Of a DNA stretch of 64,000 nt, positions 38,388 to 47,555 are shown piece after piece. The notes beneath the pieces were generated by a model. That model had not been told where the DNA came from. It ran no database searches and was given only the letters and a program-made list of their open reading frames with translations. Made by a program: the position numbers and the translations under genes. Source of the DNA: Helicobacter sp. 16-1353 (GTDB taxonomy: Bacteria > Campylobacterota > Campylobacteria > Campylobacterales > Helicobacteraceae); contig NZ_NHYM01000011.1 in assembly GCF_003288815.1 (NCBI RefSeq), forward strand, positions 1-64,000, written 5' to 3'. Each line of letters starts with the position of its first letter. The stretch's first letter is position 1.

Positions 38388-39506
38388 ATGCTTAATCTTT
38401 TTAATCATTTAAAATCTAGGCAATCTTTTCTGCATACTCCATTTACTAGTGAATTGCAAGGTGATTTTAAACAGAACAATTTGCTTATTTTTGATGATAA
38501 TCTAAATGCTATGCAAAATCTTTTACAAAATCAACATTTCAATCAAGGTAAAACCTTAAAAAATGCTGTTGATTTAGTATATATTGACCCTCCATTTGGC
38601 ACAAATAATGTGTTTAGATTGGGAAGCACAATGAGTGCAAGTTTAGATTCAGAAATTGCATATAAAGATAAATTTAACCTAGAGGATTATCTGGAATTTC
38701 TCTATTATCGTTTGGTTTTAATTAAGGAATTAATGAGCAAACAAGCAAGTATCTATATCCATATTGATACCAAAATGGGACATTATGTCAAAATCCTATG
38801 TGATGAAATTTTTGGAAGAGATAAATTTATTAATGATATTACGCGCATCAAGTGTAATCCTAAAAATTTTACAAAAAGGGGATATGGAAACATAAAAGAT
38901 ATGATTTTATTTTATGTGAAAAGTCATCAATATATATGGAATGAAATTTATGAAGATGTTTCATCTATTGATTTAAATAAAAGATTTAAAAAACAAGATG
39001 ACAGAGGTTTTTATACTACTGTTCCACTTCATGCTCCCGGAGTTACTCAAAATGGTGAAAGCGGACGAGAATGGCATGGTTTAAAACCACCACAAGGGAG
39101 GCATTGGCGTTGTTCTTTATTTGAATTGGATAAATTAGACAGCGAAGGCTTAATTGAATGGAGCAAAAATGGAGTGCCTAGAAAAAAGATTTATGCAAAA
39201 AATTCCAAAGGAAAAAAAATCCAAGATATTTGGGAGTTTAAAGATACTAAAAATCATGCTTATCCTACACAAAAAAACTATGCTATGTTAAGGAGAATTA
39301 TAGAAATGTCCTCTAATGCAGATTCTATTGTAATGGATTGTTTTTGTGGAAGCGGTGTATTTTTAAGGGAGGCTTTTTACTTGGGACGCAAATTTATAGG
39401 AATTGATAATAGCAATGAGGCGATTAAGATAAATCAAAAGTGGATAAATGATATTAATCAACAAGAATTACTCAAATGCAAATGTGGATATTTCAAGCCA
39501 ACATAA
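38388..39506 (+). CDS. DNA adenine methyltransferase, DPPF type (R-M system)
   Basis: The 372-residue enzyme has LVYIDPPFGTNNVF (motif IV, residues ~64-77) and SIVMDCFCGSGVFLREAFYLGRKFIGIDNSNEAI (motifs X/I, ~320), the beta-class order of N6-adenine methyltransferases such as MboII-like enzymes. A C-terminal CKCGYFKP is unusual. It starts two bases after the endonuclease stop. With that gene it forms the insert splitting the DUF262 gene. Confidence 0.82.
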   Translation: MLNLFNHLKSRQSFLHTPFTSELQGDFKQNNLLIFDDNLNAMQNLLQNQHFNQGKTLKNAVDLVYIDPPFGTNNVFRLGSTMSASLDSEIAYKDKFNLEDYLEFLYYRLVLIKELMSKQASIYIHIDTKMGHYVKILCDEIFGRDKFINDITRIKCNPKNFTKRGYGNIKDMILFYVKSHQYIWNEIYEDVSSIDLNKRFKKQDDRGFYTTVPLHAPGVTQNGESGREWHGLKPPQGRHWRCSLFELDKLDSEGLIEWSKNGVPRKKIYAKNSKGKKIQDIWEFKDTKNHAYPTQKNYAMLRRIIEMSSNADSIVMDCFCGSGVFLREAFYLGRKFIGIDNSNEAIKINQKWINDINQQELLKCKCGYFKPT

Positions 39507-39510
39507 ATAA

Positions 39511-40506
39511 ATTTATGCCGAAAATCTCACCAACAATTTAGACAAAATCACCTTCAATTTATTTGATATGAAAGATTTTGGCTTAGGCGAAGATTTGTAT
39601 ATAAAAATGAATGCCCGTGGCAGACAGCTAAGCAAGTATGAGAATCTAAAAGCGTTTATAGAAAAAGATTCCGCTATTTCTAAGGATATTTCACTTTTAA
39701 GGCGAATAGATACAAATTGGAGCGATTATTTTTTTGACCCCAAAAATATTTCAAAATTTGATTTAAGAGGCTGCAACTTCTTACATTACGCTACTTTATT
39801 TTTCCGCCTTGAAAACGATAATGGGATAATAGATAATAAGGAAATCATCGCTCCAAATCACTCAATAAATGATTTTTATGAGCCTTTGAGAAACATTGAT
39901 AATATAAAATTGCTTGATAGAGCAATTGAGCTATTTGAAAAATTCAAAAATGAAAAATGTATGCAAAAATATCAGCCGAGTTTTTTCAATAAAGACAAGC
40001 TGGGCTATGTGGATATTTGCTACTTTTTTTCCATATTATTTTATGTGAAAGAAAACGAAAATATAGAGGCAATAAGTATAGAATCTCTAAGAGATTATCA
40101 GCGAGTTTGTAGGCATTTCATAGAAAATCACAGATTAGATAAGCCGGAACCAGTGGAAAGCTTTTTTAGATTATTTAGACATTTATCAAAGGGTTGCAAT
40201 AATATCTATGAGTTTTTAAGCCAAAATCCTAACCATACTTTCCACTCAAATATCTATAAATTGGAAGTCAAAAAAGCAAAATTGATACTAGAAAGTAGGC
40301 GGTTAAATACAGAGTGGGAAGCGATACTAAATAAAACAAGTGAGCATAGAATCTTAGTTGGTTGGGTGGATTATTTGCTTGATTTTAGTGACGAGAAATT
40401 TGAATTTGAGGAGTATATTTATAACAAAGATACTTACAAGAATCCAAAATTAGAGCAATTTAAACAATATGCAGAACTAACAACCACTATAACCCTAACT
40501 TTTTGA
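39511..40506 (+). pseudogene. DUF262 protein, C-terminal part
   Basis: Continues the split gene. YAENLTNNLDKITFNLFD leads to DLYIKMNARGRQLSKYENLKAFIEK, the second DUF262 motif (FxxxNxRGxxLS), then a helical region to residue ~330 without a clear HNH/DUF1524 nuclease motif. The first ATG of this part (39568) is internal to the domain, so it is a fragment rather than an independent gene. Confidence 0.75.
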
Positions 40507-40569
40507 TGTGTGAATATCAATATTTGATTGCTAGAGTTGGTAAAAAGTATCCAATTATTATTTTGTATT

Positions 40570-41583
40570 TTATCGTGGGATAAATTTTAATGAGATGGAG
40601 TTTACGCAGTGGCGAGTATTTTTCTTAGTAAATCCCTCGCCCATAAGCACATGCCCCAAATGCCCTCCACAGCGACTACACATAATCTCCGTGCGAATCC
40701 CATCGCTATCAACTTCCCTTAAAATCGCATCTTTTATCTCATTATCAAAACTAGCCCAGCCACAGCCAGAAGCGAATTTATCTTTTGAATCGTATAGCGG
40801 GGCGTTGCATTGTTTGCAAGTATAGATTCCATCTTTGAAAAAGTCGTTATACTCCCCGCTAAATGGGATTTCCGTGCCTTTATTGACTATTACGGCTATT
40901 TCATCATCGCTTAATTTATTTAGCTTGACTTGTTTTAAGGGGGATTTCACGATGGGTTTGCTATCTCTTAAATCTAGCTTAATATCTAGCGATTTTGGCA
41001 AATCTATATTTATGGATTCTTCTTTGGAATCCAAATTATTTGGCGAATCTAGAACATCAATTTTATTAGAATCCAAAATCGTAGATTTCATAAACTCCAT
41101 AGAATCTAAATCTTTAGAATCCACTTCCAAAGACTCAAGAAAATCTACATTTTCATTCTTTGGATTCGTGGAATCTAAATCGAAAATTGGATTCGTAAAA
41201 TCTATAGAATCTAAAGAATCCAAAATATCTAAATCCGCAGAAGCATTCAAAGACTTAGAATCCGCCTTTTTCAAATCCACTTTCTCCATCATTTCGCCAC
41301 TTGATATAGAATCCATTTTTTTACTAGCCACATCATTTGGCGTAGAATCTGCCCTTTTTGATTCTATATTTTTAGTATCCACTTTCCCTAGAATCTCGCC
41401 TTTTTGTATGGCTTCTAAAATGGCTTCTAGCTCCGGCTCTAACTCTACTTTTTTAAAATCTTCTTCAAATTCAACGGATTTTGCATTAGATTCTGCCTTG
41501 TGTTTTTCACTAGATTCTACTGATTTTGTTTTAGCGGATTGTAGCTTAGAATCCAATGCAAAACCCTTTACTTTTTTATTCAT
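40570..41583 (-). CDS. msrB: Peptide methionine sulfoxide reductase MsrB with a long repetitive N-terminus
   Basis: The C-terminal ~125 residues are a complete MsrB, which reduces methionine-R-sulfoxide: [26 protein letters not shown] and [11 protein letters not shown] zinc motifs, GCGWASF, and the catalytic [11 protein letters not shown] (Cys). Ahead of it are ~205 residues of Asp/Ser/Lys-rich low complexity encoded by GATTC/GAATC words; usual MsrB is ~130-150. The ATG at 41583 (TAGGAGA upstream) is chosen over a start 42 bases earlier. No signal peptide is apparent, so it is probably cytoplasmic. Confidence 0.88.
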   Translation of the reverse strand: MNKKVKGFALDSKLQSAKTKSVESSEKHKAESNAKSVEFEEDFKKVELEPELEAILEAIQKGEILGKVDTKNIESKRADSTPNDVASKKMDSISSGEMMEKVDLKKADSKSLNASADLDILDSLDSIDFTNPIFDLDSTNPKNENVDFLESLEVDSKDLDSMEFMKSTILDSNKIDVLDSPNNLDSKEESINIDLPKSLDIKLDLRDSKPIVKSPLKQVKLNKLSDDEIAVIVNKGTEIPFSGEYNDFFKDGIYTCKQCNAPLYDSKDKFASGCGWASFDNEIKDAILREVDSDGIRTEIMCSRCGGHLGHVLMGEGFTKKNTRHCVNSISLKFIPR

Positions 41584-41711
41584 ATATTCTCCTATTTTAG
41601 CCCCAAATTTTAGCCCCAAAACCATTTAATCTTTAAAGATATGTTGGTGTTTTTTGAAATCTTATCAAATTCTAGGCTAGAATCTCGATATTTATTTAAA
41701 AGAGTGTGGCG

Positions 41712-43049
41712 ATGAAAAAAATTTTGATTATTTTTGGAACACGACCTGAGGCGATTAAACTCGCTCCGCTTATTTTGGGCTTAAAAAATGAGACGAGATT
41801 TAATCTCAAGGTTTGTATTACCGCACAGCACCGAAGTATGCTGGATTGGGTTTTGGCGACCTTTGGGATAAAGGCGGATTATGACCTAGACATTATGCGA
41901 GATTCGCAGGATTTATTTAGCATTACTTCAAGTGCGTTAAATGGGCTTCAAAGCGTAGTTTTGGACTTTAAGCCTGATTTAATAATCGTGCATGGCGATA
42001 CGACTACGACCTTTGCTGGGGCGTTGAGTGGCTTTTATCTGCAAATTCCAATCGCCCATATTGAGGCTGGACTTCGCACATTTGATAGATTTAGTCCTTT
42101 TCCAGAGGAGATTAATCGCCAGCTAACTACCAAATTAGCCACATATCACTTTGCCCCAACCAAACTAACAGCTAAAAATCTCCTAAATGAGGGCGTTCCA
42201 AAAAGTCATATTAAAATCGTGGGAAATACCGTGATTGACGCCCTAAAAATGACTTTAGAAAAGATTGAAAATAGCCCAGCTTCAAGGGCAGAAATAAAAG
42301 CAAAAATAAACTTGCCCTTTGATTTTGAGAAAGAAAAATTTATTTTAGTTACTTGCCATAGGAGGGAGAGCTTTGGCAAAGAGGTCGAAAATATCGCCTA
42401 TGCTTTAAGGGAAATTGCTGGAGAGTTTAAAGGTTTTAATGGGGATTTAAGCGTGGAATCTAGCTTGAATCTTGCAGAATCTCGCGGCGATTTGAGTGCG
42501 GAATCTAGCAAATTTTGTGGTAAAAATCGCATAAAATCCGCTCAAAAATCTAGCTTAGAATCTGTGGAATCTCGTGCAAATTCTAGCAAATCCCACGCAA
42601 AATATAATATACATATCGTATATCCACTTCATCTAAATCCAAATATCCAACAACCAATGCGAAAAATACTAGGAAATATCCCAAATATCCACCTTATAAA
42701 TCCCCTTGATTACGAGAGTTTTGCGTATTTGATGAACTGCTCTTATGTGATTTTGACTGATAGCGGGGGAATCCAAGAGGAAGCGACATTTCTACACAAG
42801 CCAACGCTAATTTTGCGAAATAAAACTGAGCGAAAAGAAGCTCTCAAATGCCACACACTAAAGCTAATCGGCACGAAAAAAGAGCGGATAATAAAAGAGA
42901 CAAAGCGACTTTTGGAGAATAAAAAAATCTATCAAAAAATGGCAAATCCAAAAAATCCCCTTGTTTTCGGTGATGGAAATAGCGTCCAAAAGATTATAAA
43001 ATTTCTTAAAAGAAATCTCAGTAGCTCAAGTCAAAAGACCAAAAAGTAG
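41712..43049 (+). CDS. wecB: UDP-N-acetylglucosamine 2-epimerase (non-hydrolysing)
   Basis: Interconverts UDP-GlcNAc and UDP-ManNAc for surface polysaccharide. Family motifs: KKILIIFGTRPEAIKLAPLI at the N-terminus, VHGDTTTTFAGALSGFY, HIEAGLRTFDRFSPFPEEINRQ, VILTDSGGIQEEATFLHKP and RNKTERKEAL. A Ser/Glu-rich insert of about 50 residues (~240-295) lies between the VTCHRRESFG strand and HIVYPLHLNPN. ATG 41712 is preferred to a GTG six bases earlier. It heads the plus-strand glycan locus 3. Confidence 0.92.
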   Translation: MKKILIIFGTRPEAIKLAPLILGLKNETRFNLKVCITAQHRSMLDWVLATFGIKADYDLDIMRDSQDLFSITSSALNGLQSVVLDFKPDLIIVHGDTTTTFAGALSGFYLQIPIAHIEAGLRTFDRFSPFPEEINRQLTTKLATYHFAPTKLTAKNLLNEGVPKSHIKIVGNTVIDALKMTLEKIENSPASRAEIKAKINLPFDFEKEKFILVTCHRRESFGKEVENIAYALREIAGEFKGFNGDLSVESSLNLAESRGDLSAESSKFCGKNRIKSAQKSSLESVESRANSSKSHAKYNIHIVYPLHLNPNIQQPMRKILGNIPNIHLINPLDYESFAYLMNCSYVILTDSGGIQEEATFLHKPTLILRNKTERKEALKCHTLKLIGTKKERIIKETKRLLENKKIYQKMANPKNPLVFGDGNSVQKIIKFLKRNLSSSSQKTKK

Positions 43050-43055
43050 CTAAAT

Positions 43056-44438
43056 ATGAGATTTTTAATTAGATTATTGGATTTATTTTATTATTTAAAG
43101 GGTGAGTTAATTGCCAAAATCACGCATAAAAAGCGATTAAAAAAAGATATAGAATTTTTAAATAGCTTAGGGTTGGATTTAAGCTCCAAAAATCTTAAAT
43201 TAAGGAAATCTAGAAATGTGGAATCTAGCGTGGAATCCAAGAATCTAAAATCCAAGAATCTAGAATCTAAAAATCCAAAATCCAGCAAATCCCCACCAAA
43301 AATCCTAATTTGTGAAGTAAATAATTTTCATCTTGAGACTTTAGGCTCTATAGCGTTTTATTTCCATAGCTTGGGCTTTTTAGTGGATATTTTAGCCAGA
43401 AAAGAAGAAGAAAAAATTTTACAAGATGAGCTAAAGAGCCTAAAAGTAAATATTTCTGCTATCAATATTTCTGCCCTAAATTTAGGCGATATGCTTAAAA
43501 AGCTGGATTCCATAAGCTTAAGTAAATATGATTTTGTATTTTTTAACACGATGATTTTAAGCCTATCTACGCAAATCCACATTTTAAATCTAGTAAATCC
43601 AAAGCCAAAATATGGACTACTTGGAATCTACCATACAATAGGCGATATAGAGCGATTTGGGGATTTTAAAAATTATGAAGAAGGGCGTTATTTTGCCCTA
43701 AGAGCGATGAAATATAAAAACCTAAAGCTTGATTTTTTAAGCTGTAGTGTGGTAAAAATAGCGGATTTTAGGACGGATTCCAAAATATCTTTTGGGCTGG
43801 AGTCTAATGGGGAATCTAAGCCTAATTTTAAAGTAGAATCCAAACTAGAATCTAGAATCGATAAACAAGCTGAGCATATAACCTTTCTTAGCATTGGGTT
43901 TCCTATTTTTCATCGCAATTTTAGGCGAAATCTCTACAAAATTGTCCGCACACTTCGCCCTAAAAATCCCACCAAAGAGCCTATGAAAATTCCACGATTT
44001 ATACTAATTGGGCGAAATAAACTAGAGATAAATCCTAAATTTAGTAAATATATTTTAAGCTTTGGCAATCCTAGTAATGCCGAGCTAGAGAGTATTTTAA
44101 GAGATTTTAAGCCGGATTTTATATTTGGATTTTACGATAAATTCGCACATAGGCATTATCTAAGCCAATGCACTAGCGGTATGCGGAGCTTTAGCCTAAG
44201 CTACAATATCCCATTTGTGATAAATAGGGAGTTTGGAGTGGCTTTTGGATTTAGCGATGAAAATGCGATTTTCTACGATAATGACGCAAGTTTGGGGATA
44301 AAAAACGCAATTAATCTAAGCCCAAAAGATTATCAACAATTATGCAAAAATCTAAGCTTTTTAAACAAGAATCTAACGAAAGAATCTATTCAAAATCTAA
44401 AAACACATATTGAAAATATTAAAAATTGCACGAAATAA
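43056..44438 (+). CDS. Putative GT-B-like glycan enzyme of unknown family
   Basis: The 460 residues are not assigned to a family. The first segment (LFYYLKGELIAKITHKKRLKKDIEFL) is amphipathic. A Rossmann-like half follows (ILICEVNNFHLETLGSIAFYFHSLGFLVDIL). A second half carries ITFLSIGFPIFHRN, RFILIGRNKLEIN and IPFVINREFGVAFGFSDENAIFYDND, the layout of GT-B glycosyltransferases. Two Ser/Asn/Glu inserts contain GAATC words. It starts six bases after wecB, so it is in the same operon. Confidence 0.6.
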   Translation: MRFLIRLLDLFYYLKGELIAKITHKKRLKKDIEFLNSLGLDLSSKNLKLRKSRNVESSVESKNLKSKNLESKNPKSSKSPPKILICEVNNFHLETLGSIAFYFHSLGFLVDILARKEEEKILQDELKSLKVNISAINISALNLGDMLKKLDSISLSKYDFVFFNTMILSLSTQIHILNLVNPKPKYGLLGIYHTIGDIERFGDFKNYEEGRYFALRAMKYKNLKLDFLSCSVVKIADFRTDSKISFGLESNGESKPNFKVESKLESRIDKQAEHITFLSIGFPIFHRNFRRNLYKIVRTLRPKNPTKEPMKIPRFILIGRNKLEINPKFSKYILSFGNPSNAELESILRDFKPDFIFGFYDKFAHRHYLSQCTSGMRSFSLSYNIPFVINREFGVAFGFSDENAIFYDNDASLGIKNAINLSPKDYQQLCKNLSFLNKNLTKESIQNLKTHIENIKNCTK

Positions 44439-44459
44439 ATAATATCAAAAAGGGGAAAT

Positions 44460-45629
44460 ATGCAAAAATTTTGCTTTTTTTGCGTAACTTATGCAAAAGA
44501 TTTTAGGAATTTTACTAGAATGATTGAGAGTTTTAATCGCCACAATAGGGAAAATATCCCTTTTATAATCGCCTTGCAAGATGAGAGAATCTACGCTGAG
44601 CCAAGAATTAAAACAGAACTCCAAGCGGAAGCAAAAAATGATATAGAGATTGTATCAAATGGGGGGGGGCAGAAGAAGTTAGAGAATCCGCCAAATCCAC
44701 TAAATAGCGTTAAAAATCAAGATTCCACTCCAAATATTAATATTTCTAAGCTAGATTCTGCCAACTATGCAGATTCTGCCCCAAATATCAATATAGATTC
44801 TAGCCAAGATTCTACTATAAATCTAGATTCTAAGCCACATTCCGCCACTTTAGCATTACAAACTGCATTCTTAAATATTTTGCAAGATTTTAAACAATAT
44901 GAAAATAGCAATATTAAAATTATCCTTGATAGCGACTTTGCCAAGGATTATTTAATCACACATTCGCCCCCAAACTCCCTAAAAGCGGGCTATCTAAACC
45001 AAGAGATTGCCAAACTTGCATTTTTTGAAAGCAATATTGCAGAGCATTATCTTTGCATTGATAGCGATACGATTTTTATCCGTGATTTTGGTATGGCGGA
45101 CTTTTTTGCTGATAGTTTGACGCCCTATATCGTGCTTTGCCAAGATAAGGATTTGCATTCAACTAGCTATTATGAAGCTTTTGCAAAAGAGCGACTTAGG
45201 GGCATTAAGCGGATTTTTGACTTTATTGATTTGGCGGATTTACGACTTCGCACTTGTCATAATAGTCAGATTTTTTCTAGCAAAATCTTACGCAGTTTTA
45301 AAAGTGAAATTATGGAGAAAAATCACCTTACATATGCCGATTTAATGGCGATTTCGCCATTTGAATTTAGCTGGTATAGTGCATATTTTCAAAAGTGTAA
45401 ATTGATTAAGGAAGTTCAAATTGAGCCATTTTTTAAGATGTATCATACAAAAGCGGAATACGCACTAGATAGGCTGTCTTCGCGAAATTTAGAGCATTTA
45501 AAATCACAATATATTGGGGTGATTTTAAATAGCAATTGGGCGGGAAATATGGGCTTTGAGAGTGGCGGAAAGCTAAACAAAATGATTTTAAAAATCCTAT
45601 TTTTTCTAATTAAAAAATTTATATGCTAG
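44460..45629 (+). CDS. GT-A-like protein (DUF6492 type) with G9 tract (ON)
   Basis: A 389-residue protein beginning FCFFCVTYAKDFRNFTRMIESF. The probable metal-binding site is YLCIDSDTIFIRDF (DSD) near residue 200, followed by SPFEFSWYSAYFQ and FFKMYHTKAEY, as in DUF6492 glycosyltransferase-like proteins. A G9 run (44661-44669) around residue 68 reads in frame as NGGGQ. A Ser/Asp/Asn insert with GATTC words follows. Glycan synthesis is inferred from neighbours. Confidence 0.7.
   Translation: MQKFCFFCVTYAKDFRNFTRMIESFNRHNRENIPFIIALQDERIYAEPRIKTELQAEAKNDIEIVSNGGGQKKLENPPNPLNSVKNQDSTPNINISKLDSANYADSAPNINIDSSQDSTINLDSKPHSATLALQTAFLNILQDFKQYENSNIKIILDSDFAKDYLITHSPPNSLKAGYLNQEIAKLAFFESNIAEHYLCIDSDTIFIRDFGMADFFADSLTPYIVLCQDKDLHSTSYYEAFAKERLRGIKRIFDFIDLADLRLRTCHNSQIFSSKILRSFKSEIMEKNHLTYADLMAISPFEFSWYSAYFQKCKLIKEVQIEPFFKMYHTKAEYALDRLSSRNLEHLKSQYIGVILNSNWAGNMGFESGGKLNKMILKILFFLIKKFIC
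44661..44669 (+). repeat. G9 tract, in frame
   Basis: Reads Asn-Gly-Gly-Gly-Gln; a change in length would truncate the protein before its DSD motif. Confidence 0.9.
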
Positions 45630-45695
45630 AATCTTTTTCTAAACACACTTTTTAGGCTCTAAAACCAAAATCTAGTGGAATCTTAAAGGAAAATC

Positions 45696-47516
45696 TTGCA
45701 AACAATTCGGCAAAAACTGAAAAATTTCATTAAATATATCTATAGATTTAGAATCTGCTATGTTTTGATTAATCATTTGTATAATTTTCTCCTTACTTCA
45801 AAGCTTACAAATCCCTATCTTAGGGGGAGAAGCTTAAGGCGATTAGACAAAGAAATGGATTTTTTTATAGATAAGATTTTAAAGGGAGAGAATTTTGCAC
45901 TTGTTAGAAATGGAGATGGTGAGAGAGCTTTAATGCAGGGTAAAAGCCTATCCACGCAAGAATCTTGGAAGTCGCCTAGCCATATTACGAAACTTGGAAG
46001 CGACCTTTTAGATTCTCTAAATGTGGAAAATCCGCTATTTTTCTATGGGATTTCCTGCCCGTGCTGCGATAAAGAGGCGTATTATTGGTATGAAAGTCGC
46101 ATTAAAAATCCAAATAAAACTTTTGCAAATCTTTGGGTAAATGTGAATTTCCCCCGCTTTAAAAATAGCTTTGAGAAAATCAAAAAAGACGCAGTGTTAA
46201 TTGCTAATTACTCCGCAAGTGGAGCAAAAATCGGGCATCTAAATATACTAAAACATTATAAAATTAGCGATGATTGTGTGAGCTTTTGGGAGAGCGAAGC
46301 GGAGGCGATGATTGTATCTATCAAGCGAGATTTTGCGGATTCTAGCGACCTTTTATTTGCGGTGAGTGCGGGTCCTATAAGCTCTCCAATCATCAAAAAT
46401 CTATTTTTGTGGAATCCAAAAAATACCTATGTGGATTTTGGAAGTGCCATTGATAGCTACTATGTGGAGCGGCAAACTCGCCCATACCAAGATAAACACT
46501 CGATTTTTGGGTCGCGAAACTGCTATATGTATGAGGATTTGAAATGCGATGTAAGCGTGGTTTTGACACTTTATAAGCGTGGGGAATATCTAAGAGAGCA
46601 AGTCGAAGCACTTTTAAATCAAAGCTTAAAACCAAGTGAATTGATATTATTTTGCGATATGCCGGTGGAATCTAGCGTAGAATCTCGTGGGGAATCTGTG
46701 GAATCTAGTTTGGAATCTGGGAGCGAATCTAGTGCGGAATCTAGCCAAGAATCTAAAATGGATTCTATAGAATCTCACAATATTTTTGATATTTCCACCC
46801 TAGATTCTGCCTTTGATAATATTATAAAAGTGCGGAAAAATGTCGGCGTATGGGGGCGATTTAGTGCGGGGCTATTAGCAAAGGGCGAATATATTTGCTT
46901 TTTTGACGATGATACGATACCAGCCCACCGGTGGCTTGAAAACTGCCATTATGAGAGCTTGAGAAAAGATGGGCTTTATGGTGGCGTTGGGATTTTATCA
47001 AGCGACTTGGCGAAATACCCCTTTGACTTGGCACATAGGACTATCGGCTGGTTGGATAGTCCGCCTTTTTCTGTGCGAAATAAGCGGACTAAGAAAGTCG
47101 ATTTTGTGGGGCATAGCTGGTTTTTGAAAAAGGATTATTTGGGGGTGATGTGGATTGGCTCAAATGAGTTTTATAAAATGCGTAGTGTGGGCGAAGACGC
47201 CTATCTCTCCTTTAGCTTGAAGAAATATCTAAATATCAGCTCTTTTGTCCCACCGCAGGATAAAGATGAGTTCCTAAGCTCCATAAAAGGGCTAGAATAC
47301 GGCAAGGGAGCAGAATCTATCCATAAAAATGATGAAAATTTACAAAAAATGAATAAAGCCCTAAAACTCTTAAAATCAAAAGGAATGCGTGAAGTGAGCC
47401 TAAACTTAGGCTGGAAATGTATCTATATGGGGCGAAAAATCGCTTTAAAATTTTTAAAAGACGAGCAGTATGAGGCGATAAAAGCCAAAATTAAGCTAAA
47501 ATTCAAGCAATTTTAA
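45696..47516 (+). CDS. Two-domain glycosyltransferase: GT-D-like plus GT2
   Basis: The 606 residues hold two different transferase folds. Residues ~45-285 resemble the GT-D/DUF1792 domain: NFALVRNGDGERALMQGKSL, then VLIANYSASG and FAVSAGPISSPIIKNLF. Residues ~290-540 are GT2/GT-A: DVSVVLTLYKRGEYLREQVEALLNQS, then YICFFDDDTIPAHRWLENC (DDD metal site) and FVGHSWFLKKDYLG. A Ser/Glu insert (~335-370, GAATCT words) interrupts the GT2 nucleotide-binding half. It starts at TTG with AAAGGA upstream. It presumably adds two sugars in succession; the sugars are unknown. Confidence 0.75.
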   Translation: MQTIRQKLKNFIKYIYRFRICYVLINHLYNFLLTSKLTNPYLRGRSLRRLDKEMDFFIDKILKGENFALVRNGDGERALMQGKSLSTQESWKSPSHITKLGSDLLDSLNVENPLFFYGISCPCCDKEAYYWYESRIKNPNKTFANLWVNVNFPRFKNSFEKIKKDAVLIANYSASGAKIGHLNILKHYKISDDCVSFWESEAEAMIVSIKRDFADSSDLLFAVSAGPISSPIIKNLFLWNPKNTYVDFGSAIDSYYVERQTRPYQDKHSIFGSRNCYMYEDLKCDVSVVLTLYKRGEYLREQVEALLNQSLKPSELILFCDMPVESSVESRGESVESSLESGSESSAESSQESKMDSIESHNIFDISTLDSAFDNIIKVRKNVGVWGRFSAGLLAKGEYICFFDDDTIPAHRWLENCHYESLRKDGLYGGVGILSSDLAKYPFDLAHRTIGWLDSPPFSVRNKRTKKVDFVGHSWFLKKDYLGVMWIGSNEFYKMRSVGEDAYLSFSLKKYLNISSFVPPQDKDEFLSSIKGLEYGKGAESIHKNDENLQKMNKALKLLKSKGMREVSLNLGWKCIYMGRKIALKFLKDEQYEAIKAKIKLKFKQF

Positions 47517-47555
47517 AAGGCGGAAGCTAAAAACTTTAAAACAAAAGGGGGATAA

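Larger units (their letters stand above)
37573..39516. mobile_element. R-M cassette inserted in a DUF262 gene, flanked by ATTTAT
   Basis: ATTTAT occurs at 37573-37578 and 39511-39516, exactly where the DUF262 reading frame stops and resumes. Removing 37579-39516 (1,938 bases, a multiple of three) gives NIY-AENLTNNLDKITF in one open frame of about 445 codons. No transposase or long terminal repeat is present. Six bases of AT repeat can arise by chance, and part of the DUF262 middle may also be missing. Confidence 0.55.

Noticed and set aside
37573-39516. Transposon or insertion sequence as carrier of the inserted R-M pair
   Set aside because: No transposase, integrase or terminal inverted repeats were found; only a six-base flanking repeat.
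40835-41629. 264-codon plus-strand frame opposite msrB
   Set aside because: Open only because GATTC/GAATC words lack stops in several frames; the MsrB motifs are on the minus strand.
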